Source of the DNA: Paracoccaceae bacterium
GTDB lineage: Bacteria; Pseudomonadota; Alphaproteobacteria; Rhodobacterales; Rhodobacteraceae
Length of the DNA: 13,516 nucleotides
Reading direction: 5' to 3'
Assembly: GCA_003500165.1 (NCBI GenBank)
Contig: DNSZ01000263.1
Coordinates: 1-13,516, forward strand
Positions 1 to 6,540 of this stretch are shown piece by piece. The notes under the pieces are model-generated. The model was not told the DNA's origin. It made no database searches and saw only the letters and a program-made list of their open reading frames with translations. Positions within the stretch are counted from its first letter, which is position 1. Each line of letters starts with the position of its first letter. Both the position numbers and the translations under genes were made by a program.

Positions 1-5
1 CCCCG

Positions 6-69
6 CCTCCCCGCCCGACCACCAATCCTACCAATGGGATGGGACAGGATTGGTGGTCGGGCGGGGAGG
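6..69. repeat. Perfect 24-bp inverted repeat with 16-nt loop (long hairpin)
   Basis: Positions 6-29 are the exact reverse complement of 46-69, leaving a 16-nt loop at 30-45. The inner arms read ACCAATCCT and AGGATTGGT, and the outer part is GC-rich (CCTCCCCGCCCG / CGGGCGGGGAGG). As RNA this would be a very stable hairpin on either strand. No T-run follows on either side, so it does not look like a classical intrinsic terminator. It lies in noncoding DNA at the window edge, 83 nt past the stop of the minus-strand UbiK-family gene. Its right part overlaps repeat copy 1 (29-106). It could be a processing or stability hairpin, a terminator variant, or part of a dispersed palindromic element. Confidence 0.85.
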
Positions 70-106
70 AAGGGCGCGGGAGGCGGCGAACGGTCATTCT
101 CACTGA
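29..106 (-). repeat. Intergenic repeat, copy 1
   Basis: This 78-nt segment aligns without gaps to 6601-6678 at a constant offset of 6572. Two blocks are conserved: 29-56 (25 of 28 identical, starting TACCAATGGGAT) and 85-106 (20 of 22 identical, containing GGCGAACGG and CATTCTCA). The 28 nt between them have diverged but kept the same length. It lies 45 nt past the stop of the minus-strand UbiK-family gene, and copy 2 lies 47 nt past the stop of parC on the same strand. The strand is given relative to those genes; the functional strand is not known. Confidence 0.7.
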
Positions 107-110
107 CCGT
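90..110 (-). terminator. Possible 3' hairpin after the UbiK-family gene
   Basis: ACGGTCA at 90-96 and TGACCGT at 104-110 form a perfect 7-bp stem with a 7-nt loop, about 40 nt past the stop of the minus-strand gene at 152. No T-run follows in the minus direction (next bases TCGCC), so intrinsic termination is weakly supported. It overlaps the conserved right block of repeat copy 1. The matching region of copy 2 does not keep the stem, which argues against the stem being the conserved function. Confidence 0.3.
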
Positions 111-151
111 CGGTATGACCCGTTGCGCCGCAGATCTGGCAGCAGGCGGGC

Positions 152-418
152 CTACGAACCCGCTTTCGACATCTCCGCCTCGGCGGCTTCCAGCGCCGAT
201 ATCCGGGCCGCCAGCGCGGCATTTTCCTCGCGCGCCTTCTGGGCCATGGCGCGGACCGCGTCGAATTCCTCGCGGGTGACGAAATCGCGATCGGCAAGCC
301 ACCGGTCGATCGCCGAGCGAATCGCCGTCTCGGCCTCTTCGCGGGCGCCCTGGGCGACCCCCATGGCGTTCGTCATCAGCTTCGACAGATCGTCGAGCAC
401 CTTGTTCCGGCTTTCCAT
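152..418 (-). CDS. ubiK: UbiK/BMFP-family accessory factor (small coiled-coil protein)
   Basis: The 88-residue protein matches the BMFP/UbiK family (COG2960). In enterobacteria UbiK helps assemble the soluble ubiquinone-biosynthesis complex; related BMFP proteins bind membranes and can promote fusion in vitro. Visible features are an N-terminal amphipathic stretch (MESRNKVLDDLSKLMTNAMG), the FVTREEFDAVRAMAQKAREE segment typical of the family, and a C-terminal heptad-rich helix (ENAALAARISALEA) expected to form a coiled-coil oligomer. The ATG at 418 is chosen because GGAGG lies 5 nt upstream. An in-frame ATG at 430 (four more residues) has its own AGGA about 6 nt upstream and cannot be excluded. 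The gene diverges from lgt and is probably transcribed alone. Family assignment is firm; a ubiquinone role in alphaproteobacteria is inferred from homology. Confidence 0.85.
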   Translation of the reverse strand: MESRNKVLDDLSKLMTNAMGVAQGAREEAETAIRSAIDRWLADRDFVTREEFDAVRAMAQKAREENAALAARISALEAAEAEMSKAGS

Positions 419-437
419 CGCGGCCTCCATCTGGCGT

Positions 438-473
438 CCTGCCCTATATGGGCAGGTCGCCCCGTCCGGGCAA
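438..473 (-). promoter_or_regulatory. Candidate promoter and inverted repeat upstream of the UbiK-family gene
   Basis: Read on the minus strand, TTGCCC (473-468) is followed after exactly 17 nt by CATATA (450-445), a plausible -35/-10 pair placing a transcription start about 20 nt before the ATG at 418. The -10 element sits in an inverted repeat: CCTGCCC at 438-444 and GGGCAGG at 450-456, separated by TATAT. Such a palindrome over the -10 could be an operator or a hairpin at the start of the transcript. The match to consensus is only partial, so this is a candidate. Confidence 0.35.
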
Positions 474-537
474 CCCCGCCGCCACGGACAAAGCCCGCGG
501 TTGACGCGCCACGGGGGCTGCGACAGGAAGGCCCGCA

Positions 538-1476
538 TTGGGCGGCGTGCGCGGGCAGATGCAGTATGTGATCCCCTTTCCGGACCTCGATCCGGAGATC
601 TTCTCGGTGTCCTTCTGGGGCATCGGGTTTGCGCTGCGCTGGTACGCGCTGGCCTATATCGTCGGCATCCTGATCGGGCTGGGGATCGTCTTGGCACTGA
701 TGCGCCGCCCTGCCCTGTGGCCTGGCGACACCGTCCCGATGCGCCCCGCCGAGGTGGAGGGGCTGCTGACCTGGATCGTTCTGGGCGTGATCCTGGGCGG
801 GCGGCTTGGCTTCGTGCTGTTCTATCAGCCGGGCCATTTCCTCGATCATCCGATGGAAATCCTGGCGATCTGGCAGGGCGGCATGTCGTTTCACGGCGGC
901 ATGCTGGGGGTTGTGGTGGCGTTGGTGCTGTATGGCTGGCGCAACCGGCTGCCGGTGATCCAGGTGGCCGATGCCGTGGCGGTGGCCACCCCGCCGGGCC
1001 TGCTCCTGGGCCGGATCGCGAATTTCATCAATGGCGAGTTGTGGGGCCGGCCGACAACCGTGCCCTGGGCGGTCGCCTTTCCCGACCCGCTGGCGCAGCT
1101 CTGCCCGGCGGGCTGGGAGGGACCCTGCGGGCGCCATCCCTCGCAGCTCTACGAGGCCGGGCTTGAAGGGCTGGTGCTGGGCGCAGCGTTGCTGTGGCTC
1201 GCCACAAGGCGCGGCGGGCTGAAGGTGCCGGGCCAGATGGTCGGGCTGTTTCTGGCCGGCTATGGCGCCGCGCGCATGTTCGTCGAGGGGTTCCGCCAGG
1301 CCGACGCGCCGTTCATCACGCCGGACAACCCGTTCGGCCATGTGATCCGGTTCGGCACGAACGCCGAGGCCTGGGGGCTGACCATGGGCCAGCTGCTGTC
1401 GCTGCCGATGCTGATCCTGGGGCTGCTGATCATCGTTGTGGCGCGCTGGCGGGCGGCGCGGCCACGCCCGGCGTGA
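538..1476 (+). CDS. lgt: Phosphatidylglycerol--prolipoprotein diacylglyceryl transferase (Lgt)
   Basis: Lgt is the inner-membrane enzyme that moves diacylglycerol from phosphatidylglycerol onto the lipobox cysteine of prolipoproteins, the first step of lipoprotein maturation. All family landmarks are present: IPFPDLDPEIFS near the N-terminus, HGGMLG at 119-124, the signature GRIANFINGELWGR at 158-171, RHPSQLYEAG at 199-208, and RMFVEGFRQAD at 246-256. H119, R159, N162, R246 and E250 probably match the essential E. coli residues H103, R143, N146, R239 and E243. About seven hydrophobic segments are visible. The start is uncertain: TTG at 538 has AGGAAGG 6 nt upstream, whereas ATG at 559 (giving MQYVIPFPD) better fits the usual N-terminus but has no clear ribosome site. 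The 312-residue length from TTG is normal. It is the first gene of a tight plus-strand cluster. Confidence 0.96.
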   Translation: MGGVRGQMQYVIPFPDLDPEIFSVSFWGIGFALRWYALAYIVGILIGLGIVLALMRRPALWPGDTVPMRPAEVEGLLTWIVLGVILGGRLGFVLFYQPGHFLDHPMEILAIWQGGMSFHGGMLGVVVALVLYGWRNRLPVIQVADAVAVATPPGLLLGRIANFINGELWGRPTTVPWAVAFPDPLAQLCPAGWEGPCGRHPSQLYEAGLEGLVLGAALLWLATRRGGLKVPGQMVGLFLAGYGAARMFVEGFRQADAPFITPDNPFGHVIRFGTNAEAWGLTMGQLLSLPMLILGLLIIVVARWRAARPRPA

Positions 1477-2543
1477 GCCCGCTGGGCAGGGTTCTGGCGC
1501 GGCAGATCGCGGCCGGCGGGCCGATCACCGTGGCCGACTACATGGCCGCCTGCCTGACCCATCCCGAACACGGCTATTACGTGGGCCGCGATCCGCTGGG
1601 CAAGGCGGGGGATTTCACCACCGCGCCGGAGATCAGCCAGATGTTCGGCGAATTGATCGGGCTGGCGCTGGCCCAGGCCTGGATCGACCAGGGCCGGCCC
1701 GATCCCTTTACCCTGGCCGAGCTGGGGCCGGGCCGGGGCACGCTGATGGCGGATCTGGGCCGCGCCACGGCAACGGTTCCGGGGTTTCGGGCGGCCGCGC
1801 GCCTCTGGCTCCTGGAGGCAAGCCCGGTCCTCAAGGCGCGGCAGGGCAAGATGCTGCCGGGCAGCGCGGCGACATGGATCGCACAGATCGACGCCCTGCC
1901 GCAGCAGCCCCTTTTCCTGATCGCCAACGAGTTCTTCGATGCACTGCCGGTGCGCCAGTTCCAGCGCGGGCCGGGCGGCTGGCACGAACGGATGGTGACG
2001 CTGGACGCACAGGGCGCGCTGGCCTTCGCGCGCGCCCCGGCCGGCCCGGTGCCCGGCCCGCCGCCGCCGGCCGGGGTGCCCGACGGCACCGTCATCGAAC
2101 GCCGCGCCGCAGCCGACCCGATCGTGACCGCCGTCGCGGAACGGATCGCACGGCATGGCGGCGCGGCGCTGATCGTCGATTATGGCGCCTGGGGCGGCAT
2201 CGGCGACACGCTGCAGGCGGTGAAGGATCACCAGCCGGCCGACCCGCTGGCCGAACCCGGACAGGCCGATCTGACCGCGCATGTCGATTTTGCGGCGCTG
2301 GCAGCGGCCGCCCGACAGGCCGGCGCGGCGGTTGCATCGCTGACCCCGCAGGGCGTGTTCCTCGAACGGCTGGGCATCACCGAACGCGCCCGCGCGCTGG
2401 CGCGCAACCTGACGGGGGCAGCGCGCAGCAGCCATGTCGCCGCGCATCGCCGCTTGACCCATCCCGATGAAATGGGAACGCTGTTTCAGGTGCTGGGGCT
2501 TCACGCCGTTGGCACGCCGCCGCCGCCCGGATGTGCCGCATGA
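1473..2543 (+). CDS. MidA/NDUFAF7-like SAM-dependent methyltransferase (COG1565)
   Basis: The 356-residue protein belongs to the COG1565 family, whose mitochondrial member NDUFAF7/MidA methylates an arginine of the NDUFS2 subunit during respiratory complex I assembly. The bacterial target has not been widely tested, so a complex I role here is inferred. Family blocks visible are HPEHGYYVGRDPLG (30-43), GDFTTAPEISQMFGELIG (46-63), the SAM-binding loop AELGPGRGTLMADLG (82-96), ANEFFDALPVRQF (151-163), and later ALIVDYGAWG and DPLAEPGQADLTAHVDF. The GTG start at 1473 overlaps the lgt stop (GTGA), gives the family-typical N-terminus and lacks a strong Shine-Dalgarno, which suggests translational coupling to lgt. 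A stretch rich in Pro and Ala (PVPGPPPPAG) lies mid-protein and is probably a loop. The stop overlaps the pgeF start by 4 nt. Confidence 0.93.
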   Translation: MSPLGRVLARQIAAGGPITVADYMAACLTHPEHGYYVGRDPLGKAGDFTTAPEISQMFGELIGLALAQAWIDQGRPDPFTLAELGPGRGTLMADLGRATATVPGFRAAARLWLLEASPVLKARQGKMLPGSAATWIAQIDALPQQPLFLIANEFFDALPVRQFQRGPGGWHERMVTLDAQGALAFARAPAGPVPGPPPPAGVPDGTVIERRAAADPIVTAVAERIARHGGAALIVDYGAWGGIGDTLQAVKDHQPADPLAEPGQADLTAHVDFAALAAAARQAGAAVASLTPQGVFLERLGITERARALARNLTGAARSSHVAAHRRLTHPDEMGTLFQVLGLHAVGTPPPPGCAA

Positions 2544-3298
2544 GCCTTCGACCGATCACCGACCGCGCCCTGGCCCCGGTGACGCATGGCTTCTTCACCC
2601 GGGCGGGCGGGGTGTCGACCGGGCTTTTCGACAGCCTCAATTGCGGACCCGGCTCGGGCGATGCGCCCGCCGCGGTGACGGAAAACCTGGCCCGGGCGGC
2701 GGCCGCACTTGGCACCGCGCCCGCGCGGCTCGTCACCCTGCACCAGACCCATTCGGCAAGATGCCTGACGCTTGACGCCGCCCCTGCCCTGCCCAGGCCC
2801 CGCGCCGACGCGATGGTCACCGCGACGCCGGGCCTTGCCCTTGGCGTGCTGACCGCCGATTGCATGGCGGTGCTGTTTGCCGACCGCGCCGCCGGGGTGG
2901 CCGGCGCCGCCCATGCCGGCTGGAAGGGCGCGCTGGCGGGCGTGCTGGAGGCGACGCTCGACGCGATGGAAGGGCTGGGGGCGCAGCGTTCGCGGGTCGC
3001 CGCGGTGATCGGGCCCTGTATCGGCCCGCAGGCCTATGAGGTCGGGCCGGAATTCGTCACGCGCTTCTGCGATGACGATCCGGGCAACGCGCGCTTCTTC
3101 GCCCCGGGTGCGGGGGACCGGGCGCTGTTCGACCTGCCCGGTTTCGGCCTGCACCGCCTGCGCCGCGCGCGGGTAGGCGCGGCGCACTGGACGGGCCACT
3201 GCACATGGTCCGACCCGGCGCGGTTCTTTTCCTGGCGCCGGACCTGCCAGAACGGGCAGGCCGATTACGGCCGCCTGCTGTCTGCCATCCTGCTGTGA
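2540..3298 (+). CDS. pgeF: Peptidoglycan editing factor PgeF (laccase-domain / YfiH family)
   Basis: PgeF (YfiH, DUF152, 'polyphenol oxidase') is reported to limit misincorporation of L-Ser for L-Ala in the peptidoglycan stem peptide; related proteins also show purine-nucleoside or copper-oxidase activities. The 252-residue protein has the family layout: FFTRAGGVSTGLFDSLN (18-34), LHQTHS (67-72), TADCMAVLFAD (105-115), AAHAGWKGALAG (123-134), IGPCIGPQAYEVG (157-169) and FFSWRRT near the C-terminus. H71, C108 and H125 match the metal-site residues H71, C107 and H124 of E. coli YfiH. ATG 2540 is preferred because it overlaps the upstream stop as ATGA; an in-frame ATG at 2531 would add three residues. 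The tight overlap indicates co-transcription with lgt and the methyltransferase. Confidence 0.95.
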   Translation: MSLRPITDRALAPVTHGFFTRAGGVSTGLFDSLNCGPGSGDAPAAVTENLARAAAALGTAPARLVTLHQTHSARCLTLDAAPALPRPRADAMVTATPGLALGVLTADCMAVLFADRAAGVAGAAHAGWKGALAGVLEATLDAMEGLGAQRSRVAAVIGPCIGPQAYEVGPEFVTRFCDDDPGNARFFAPGAGDRALFDLPGFGLHRLRRARVGAAHWTGHCTWSDPARFFSWRRTCQNGQADYGRLLSAILL

Positions 3299-3306
3299 GA
3301 CCGCCG

Positions 3307-4452
3307 ATGCTGCATTTCACCACCGACGAATTCGCCGCCCGGATGGCCCGGGCACGGGCTGCCATGGCCGAACGCGGCCTTGACGGGATGCTGCTGTTCG
3401 CGCCCGAAAGCCAGTACTGGCTGACCGGCTACGACACCTTCGGATACTGTTTCTTCCAATGCCTGGTGATCGGCGGTGCGGAACCGGCGCTGCTGACCCG
3501 GTCGGCCGATCTGCGCCAGGCGCAGCTGACCTCGACGATTCCCGACATCCGCATCTGGGTGGACCGGGCCGGCGCGACACCGGCCGACGATCTGGCCCGG
3601 ATGCTGCGCGATCTGGGTCTGGCGGGCAAGCGGCTGGGGGTGGAGACCGATACCCATGGGCTGACCGCTGCGAATGGCCGGAAACTCGCCGCCGCGCTCG
3701 ACGGCGTGGCCGCGCTGGTGGAGGCATCGGACCTTGTCCCGACCCTGCGCCTGGTGAAATCCGAGGCCGAGATCGCCTGCATCCGACAGGCGGCCGCGCT
3801 GTCGGACGCTGCCTTTGATGCGGCACTGGGCGAAATCCGCCCGGGTGCGGACGAGTCGGCCATCCTTGCCGCGCTGCAGGGCGCGGTGTTCGCGGGCGGC
3901 GGCGACTATCCGGCGAACCCGGCGATCATCGGCTCGGGCGCGCAGGCGTTGCTGTGCCGCTATGCCAGCGGCCGGCGCACCCTGTCGACGCAGGACCAGA
4001 TCACGCTCGAATGGGCGGGCGTGTGGCGCCACTATCACGCGCCGATGATGGCAACGGTGCCGGTCGGCCCGGTCGATCCGCGCCACTGGACGATGCATGC
4101 CGCCGCCACCGCGGCGCTGCTGGCGGCCGAGAATGCCCTGCGCCCGGGCAACACCCTGGGGGCGGTGTTCGACGCCCATGCGCAGGTGCTGGACGCGGCC
4201 GGGTTCGGCCATGCCCGGCTCAATGCCTGCGGCTATGCGGTCGGCGCCCGCTTTGCGCCAAGCTGGATGGAACCGGCAATGATCCATGCCGGCAACCCGA
4301 CGGTCATCGCGGCCGGCATGACGTTCTTTCTGCACATGATCCTGATGGACAGCGATGCCGGGCTGGCGATGTGCCCTGGCCGCACCTCGCTGGTCACGCC
4401 GGCGGGCGCCGAGCCGCTGTCGCGCCACACGCTCGATCTTCGGCCTGGCTGA
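3307..4452 (+). CDS. M24-family, creatinase/prolidase-like protein lacking canonical metal ligands
   Basis: The 381-residue protein has the two-domain layout of M24B enzymes (aminopeptidase P, prolidase, creatinase, ectoine hydrolase): a creatinase-like N-terminal domain (about 1-145) and a pita-bread domain from about LVPTLRLVKSEAEIACIRQA (143-162) onward. Aligning by eye with aminopeptidase P, the five usual metal ligands Asp, Asp, His, Glu, Glu fall on E235, P246, Y310, H343 and G358, so the di-metal site appears absent. The segment LEWAGVWRHYHAPMMAT (234-250) and the ending PGRTSLVTPAGAEPLSR resemble the creatinase / ectoine-hydrolase branch, which cleaves C-N bonds of small molecules without the normal metal cluster in creatinase. 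No creatine or ectoine genes are nearby, so the substrate is unknown. It starts 8 nt after pgeF with GAG 7 nt before ATG, probably in the same operon. Confidence 0.88.
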   Translation: MLHFTTDEFAARMARARAAMAERGLDGMLLFAPESQYWLTGYDTFGYCFFQCLVIGGAEPALLTRSADLRQAQLTSTIPDIRIWVDRAGATPADDLARMLRDLGLAGKRLGVETDTHGLTAANGRKLAAALDGVAALVEASDLVPTLRLVKSEAEIACIRQAAALSDAAFDAALGEIRPGADESAILAALQGAVFAGGGDYPANPAIIGSGAQALLCRYASGRRTLSTQDQITLEWAGVWRHYHAPMMATVPVGPVDPRHWTMHAAATAALLAAENALRPGNTLGAVFDAHAQVLDAAGFGHARLNACGYAVGARFAPSWMEPAMIHAGNPTVIAAGMTFFLHMILMDSDAGLAMCPGRTSLVTPAGAEPLSRHTLDLRPG

Positions 4453-4479
4453 ACCTGCCGCGAATTCGCACAAGAAACC

Positions 4480-4484
4480 GGAGG
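4480..4484 (+). promoter_or_regulatory. Shine-Dalgarno GGAGG that decides a TTG start
   Basis: A full GGAGG lies 7 nt before the TTG at 4492. No ATG or GTG occurs in frame near the start of the reading frame, and the next in-frame Met is inside the SAM-binding domain. The ribosome site therefore supports initiation at TTG. Confidence 0.75.
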
Positions 4485-4491
4485 CAAGGAA

Positions 4492-5250
4492 TTGGACGAC
4501 CTGCAATTGCTGATCGATCTGCATCGGGACGGCGCCCGCCAGGGGCCGGGCAGCGACGCGGCCACCCGCCTGGCGGTGACCCTGTCGGGTCTGCGCGGCA
4601 AGCCCGGCCTCAGCGTGGCCGATATCGGCTGCGGCACCGGTGCCTCGACACTGGTTCTGGCGGACGAGCTGGACGCGCGCCTCACCGCCGTCGATTTCCT
4701 GCCCGAATTCCTGCAAGTCCTCGCGGCCGCGGCCGCGCGCGCCGGGGTCGCGGACCGGATCACCACGCTCGCCGCATCGATGGACGCACTGCCCTTCGCC
4801 GAGGCGCAATTCGACGCAATCTGGGCCGAGGGCGCGATCTACAATATCGGCTTTGCCGCCGGGGCCGAGGCCTGGCGGCGCTATCTGAAACCGGGCGGGG
4901 TCCTGGCGGTGTCGGAACTAAGCTGGCTGACCGCCACGCGGCCGGCGGAATTGCAGGCCCATTGGGACGCGGAATACCCCGAAGTCGATACCGCCGCGGC
5001 CAAGATGGCGGTGCTGGAACGGCTCGGCTACACGCCGATCGGCTATTTCCCGCTGCCCGAATCCTGCTGGCTCGATGGCTATTACCGGCCGATGCAGGGC
5101 CGTTTCGCCGGCTTCCTCGACCGCCATCACCGGTCCGCGGCAGCGCGCGCCATCGTCGCCGCCGAAGAGGCCGAGATCGGCCTTTACGAGCGCAACCGCG
5201 CCTTTGTCAGCTATGGCTACTATATCGCGCGCAAGACCGACGCCGCGTGA
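4492..5250 (+). CDS. Class I SAM-dependent methyltransferase of unknown substrate
   Basis: The 252-residue protein has a Rossmann methyltransferase domain: motif I VADIGCGTGAST (42-53), the acidic end of strand beta-2 AVDFLPEFL (66-74), the SMDALPF loop (96-102) and FDAIWAEGAIYNIGF (107-121), then YLKPGGVLAVSELSW. This pattern fits small-molecule or UbiE-like C/N/O-methyltransferases. The C-terminal third is rich in Trp, Tyr and Phe (SCWLDGYYRPMQGRF, FVSYGYYIARK) and may cover the substrate pocket. The start is TTG with a good GGAGG. The gene follows the M24 protein by 39 nt, so co-transcription is likely, and it ends 27 nt before the convergent DUF898 gene. The substrate cannot be read from the sequence. 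Confidence 0.9.
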   Translation: MDDLQLLIDLHRDGARQGPGSDAATRLAVTLSGLRGKPGLSVADIGCGTGASTLVLADELDARLTAVDFLPEFLQVLAAAAARAGVADRITTLAASMDALPFAEAQFDAIWAEGAIYNIGFAAGAEAWRRYLKPGGVLAVSELSWLTATRPAELQAHWDAEYPEVDTAAAKMAVLERLGYTPIGYFPLPESCWLDGYYRPMQGRFAGFLDRHHRSAAARAIVAAEEAEIGLYERNRAFVSYGYYIARKTDAA

Positions 5251-5277
5251 CGCATACCGGCGCGCAACGAGTACGAC

Positions 5278-6519
5278 TCATTGCGCCGTCGTATCGGGTG
5301 TGGGACGGGCCCGATCCACGGCGTCCTCGATTTCGTCGACCCGGCGCAGGTCGAGCGTGGTGACGAGATGCACGAGGATCTCCTGCCGGATCATCGCCAT
5401 CCACACCGCAACGCCGAAAATGGCCAGCGGAATGGCAGCGACCAGGGCCGCGACAGGCGGGTCGCCGTCAAGCAGGACGCGCGACAGGAACGCGATCGGC
5501 GCCTCGGGCAGCGGCGCGCCGGAAAGCGGCCGCCACCCCGCCATCGCCGCCTGGATCGCGAACACGGCCAACATTGCGACGGCGACGAAAATCAAAACGA
5601 TCGCGGCGACCAAAGCGAGCATGACGCAGCCCGAGATCACGATGGCCAGGACATCGGCGGTCTGCGCATCGGAACGGAACCGGACATCCCGGCCCAGCCG
5701 CTTGTTATTCGTCAGGATCACAAAGGCTTGCACGCGGTAATGGACATAGGCGACCAGCATGCCGGCCACGATCGCCCCGTCGAGCACCATGCCGGCCGCC
5801 CCGGAAAGCCGGACAAAGCGCAGCACCAGAATGGCAGCGACAACGCTGAGCAGGATCGCCGCAAAGGGCTGGTAGAGCGCCCGCCAGCTGCCCCGCTGGC
5901 GCAGCCGCAACTTGCCGAACGTGGTCCGGTCGGCGCGGAACCTTGCCAGCCAGAAGGTCCGCAGCGGCCACAGCAGCCCGGCGCTGGCAATGGTCAGTAC
6001 CGTCATCGCCAGCCAAAGCACAGAATAGGACCACGCGCCTTTGCGCATGCCGAAGGCAACGCCGCGCCAACGGATCGATCCGATCGTCCGCCGCTGCCGG
6101 GCATAGGCGAGCGCTCCGGCGAAGGGCAGCAGCGCGATGGCGCTGGCCGCCGCCACCAGGTCCGGGCGGATATTGGCCAGCGAATCGTTGGGAAACGGCC
6201 ATGTCAGCAGGCTGGCCTGAAACAGCGCCGCATTGACGGCCAGCAGGTAAAGCGCGAGGCCGAGGGCGACGGCCAGCGTCCCGCCCAGGCCCGAAAGCGC
6301 GCTGCGCCGGTATTCCAGGCCATCGCCACCCGGCGCGATCGATGTGATCATGTATTTGCGCACCCGATGGACCATCCAGACCCCATAGACGCCGAGGGTC
6401 AGAACCGTCAGCGTGCCGTCGATCACCACCCGCAGGAAAAGCCCGGGTGCCGTGCCGGTATAGGCGATCCCCAGCGCGCCCGGCTTCACCGAGGTAATGT
6501 TTTCCCAGATATCCCGCAT
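5278..6519 (-). CDS. DUF898 / YjgN-family multi-pass membrane protein
   Basis: The 413-residue protein matches the DUF898 (YjgN) family of inner-membrane proteins of unknown function; E. coli YjgN is of similar length. The family-like N-terminal block is IAYTGTAPGLFLRVVIDG followed by LTVLTLGVYGVWMVHRVRKY and GLEYRRSALSGLGG. About eight hydrophobic helices follow, separated by basic loops such as YARQRRTIGSIRWRG and RTTFGKLRLRQRGSWR, with one very long hydrophobic stretch near VLAIVISGCVMLALVAAIVL. The C-terminus is charged (LDLRRVDEIEDAVDRARP). ATG 6519 is chosen because translation from it begins MRDIWENITS and GGAAA lies 7 nt upstream; longer readings run into noncoding repeat DNA. It lies 206 nt downstream of parC on the same strand, with a hairpin in its leader, and probably has its own promoter. 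Confidence 0.86.
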   Translation of the reverse strand: MRDIWENITSVKPGALGIAYTGTAPGLFLRVVIDGTLTVLTLGVYGVWMVHRVRKYMITSIAPGGDGLEYRRSALSGLGGTLAVALGLALYLLAVNAALFQASLLTWPFPNDSLANIRPDLVAAASAIALLPFAGALAYARQRRTIGSIRWRGVAFGMRKGAWSYSVLWLAMTVLTIASAGLLWPLRTFWLARFRADRTTFGKLRLRQRGSWRALYQPFAAILLSVVAAILVLRFVRLSGAAGMVLDGAIVAGMLVAYVHYRVQAFVILTNNKRLGRDVRFRSDAQTADVLAIVISGCVMLALVAAIVLIFVAVAMLAVFAIQAAMAGWRPLSGAPLPEAPIAFLSRVLLDGDPPVAALVAAIPLAIFGVAVWMAMIRQEILVHLVTTLDLRRVDEIEDAVDRARPTPDTTAQ

Positions 6520-6540
6520 CGCTGTTTCCGTCAGTACCAA

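Noticed and set aside
39..1166. Long plus-strand frame running from the left repeat through lgt
   Set aside because: The product is Arg/Ala/Gly-rich shadow sequence. It crosses the noncoding repeat and the divergent promoter region and overlaps lgt in another frame.
3307..4452. Naming the M24 protein ectoine hydrolase (DoeA/EutD) or creatinase
   Set aside because: Similarity is to the branch only; no ectoine or creatine catabolic genes lie nearby, so a substrate name would be a guess.
4725..4743. Alternating GC run that could form Z-DNA or a regulatory element
   Set aside because: It lies in the methyltransferase coding sequence, encodes an Ala-rich helix (AAAAARAG) and is explained by third-position GC bias.
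3265..4809. A 514-codon minus-strand frame antisense to the M24 and methyltransferase genes
   Set aside because: No motifs, composition typical of an antisense GC-rich shadow, and it conflicts with two well-supported genes.
4492..5250. Methyltransferase as a modifier of the ETF beta recognition-loop lysines
   Set aside because: The known ETF beta methyltransferase (METTL20/ETFBKMT) belongs to a PrmA-like group with different motifs, and this gene lies far from etfB in another cluster.
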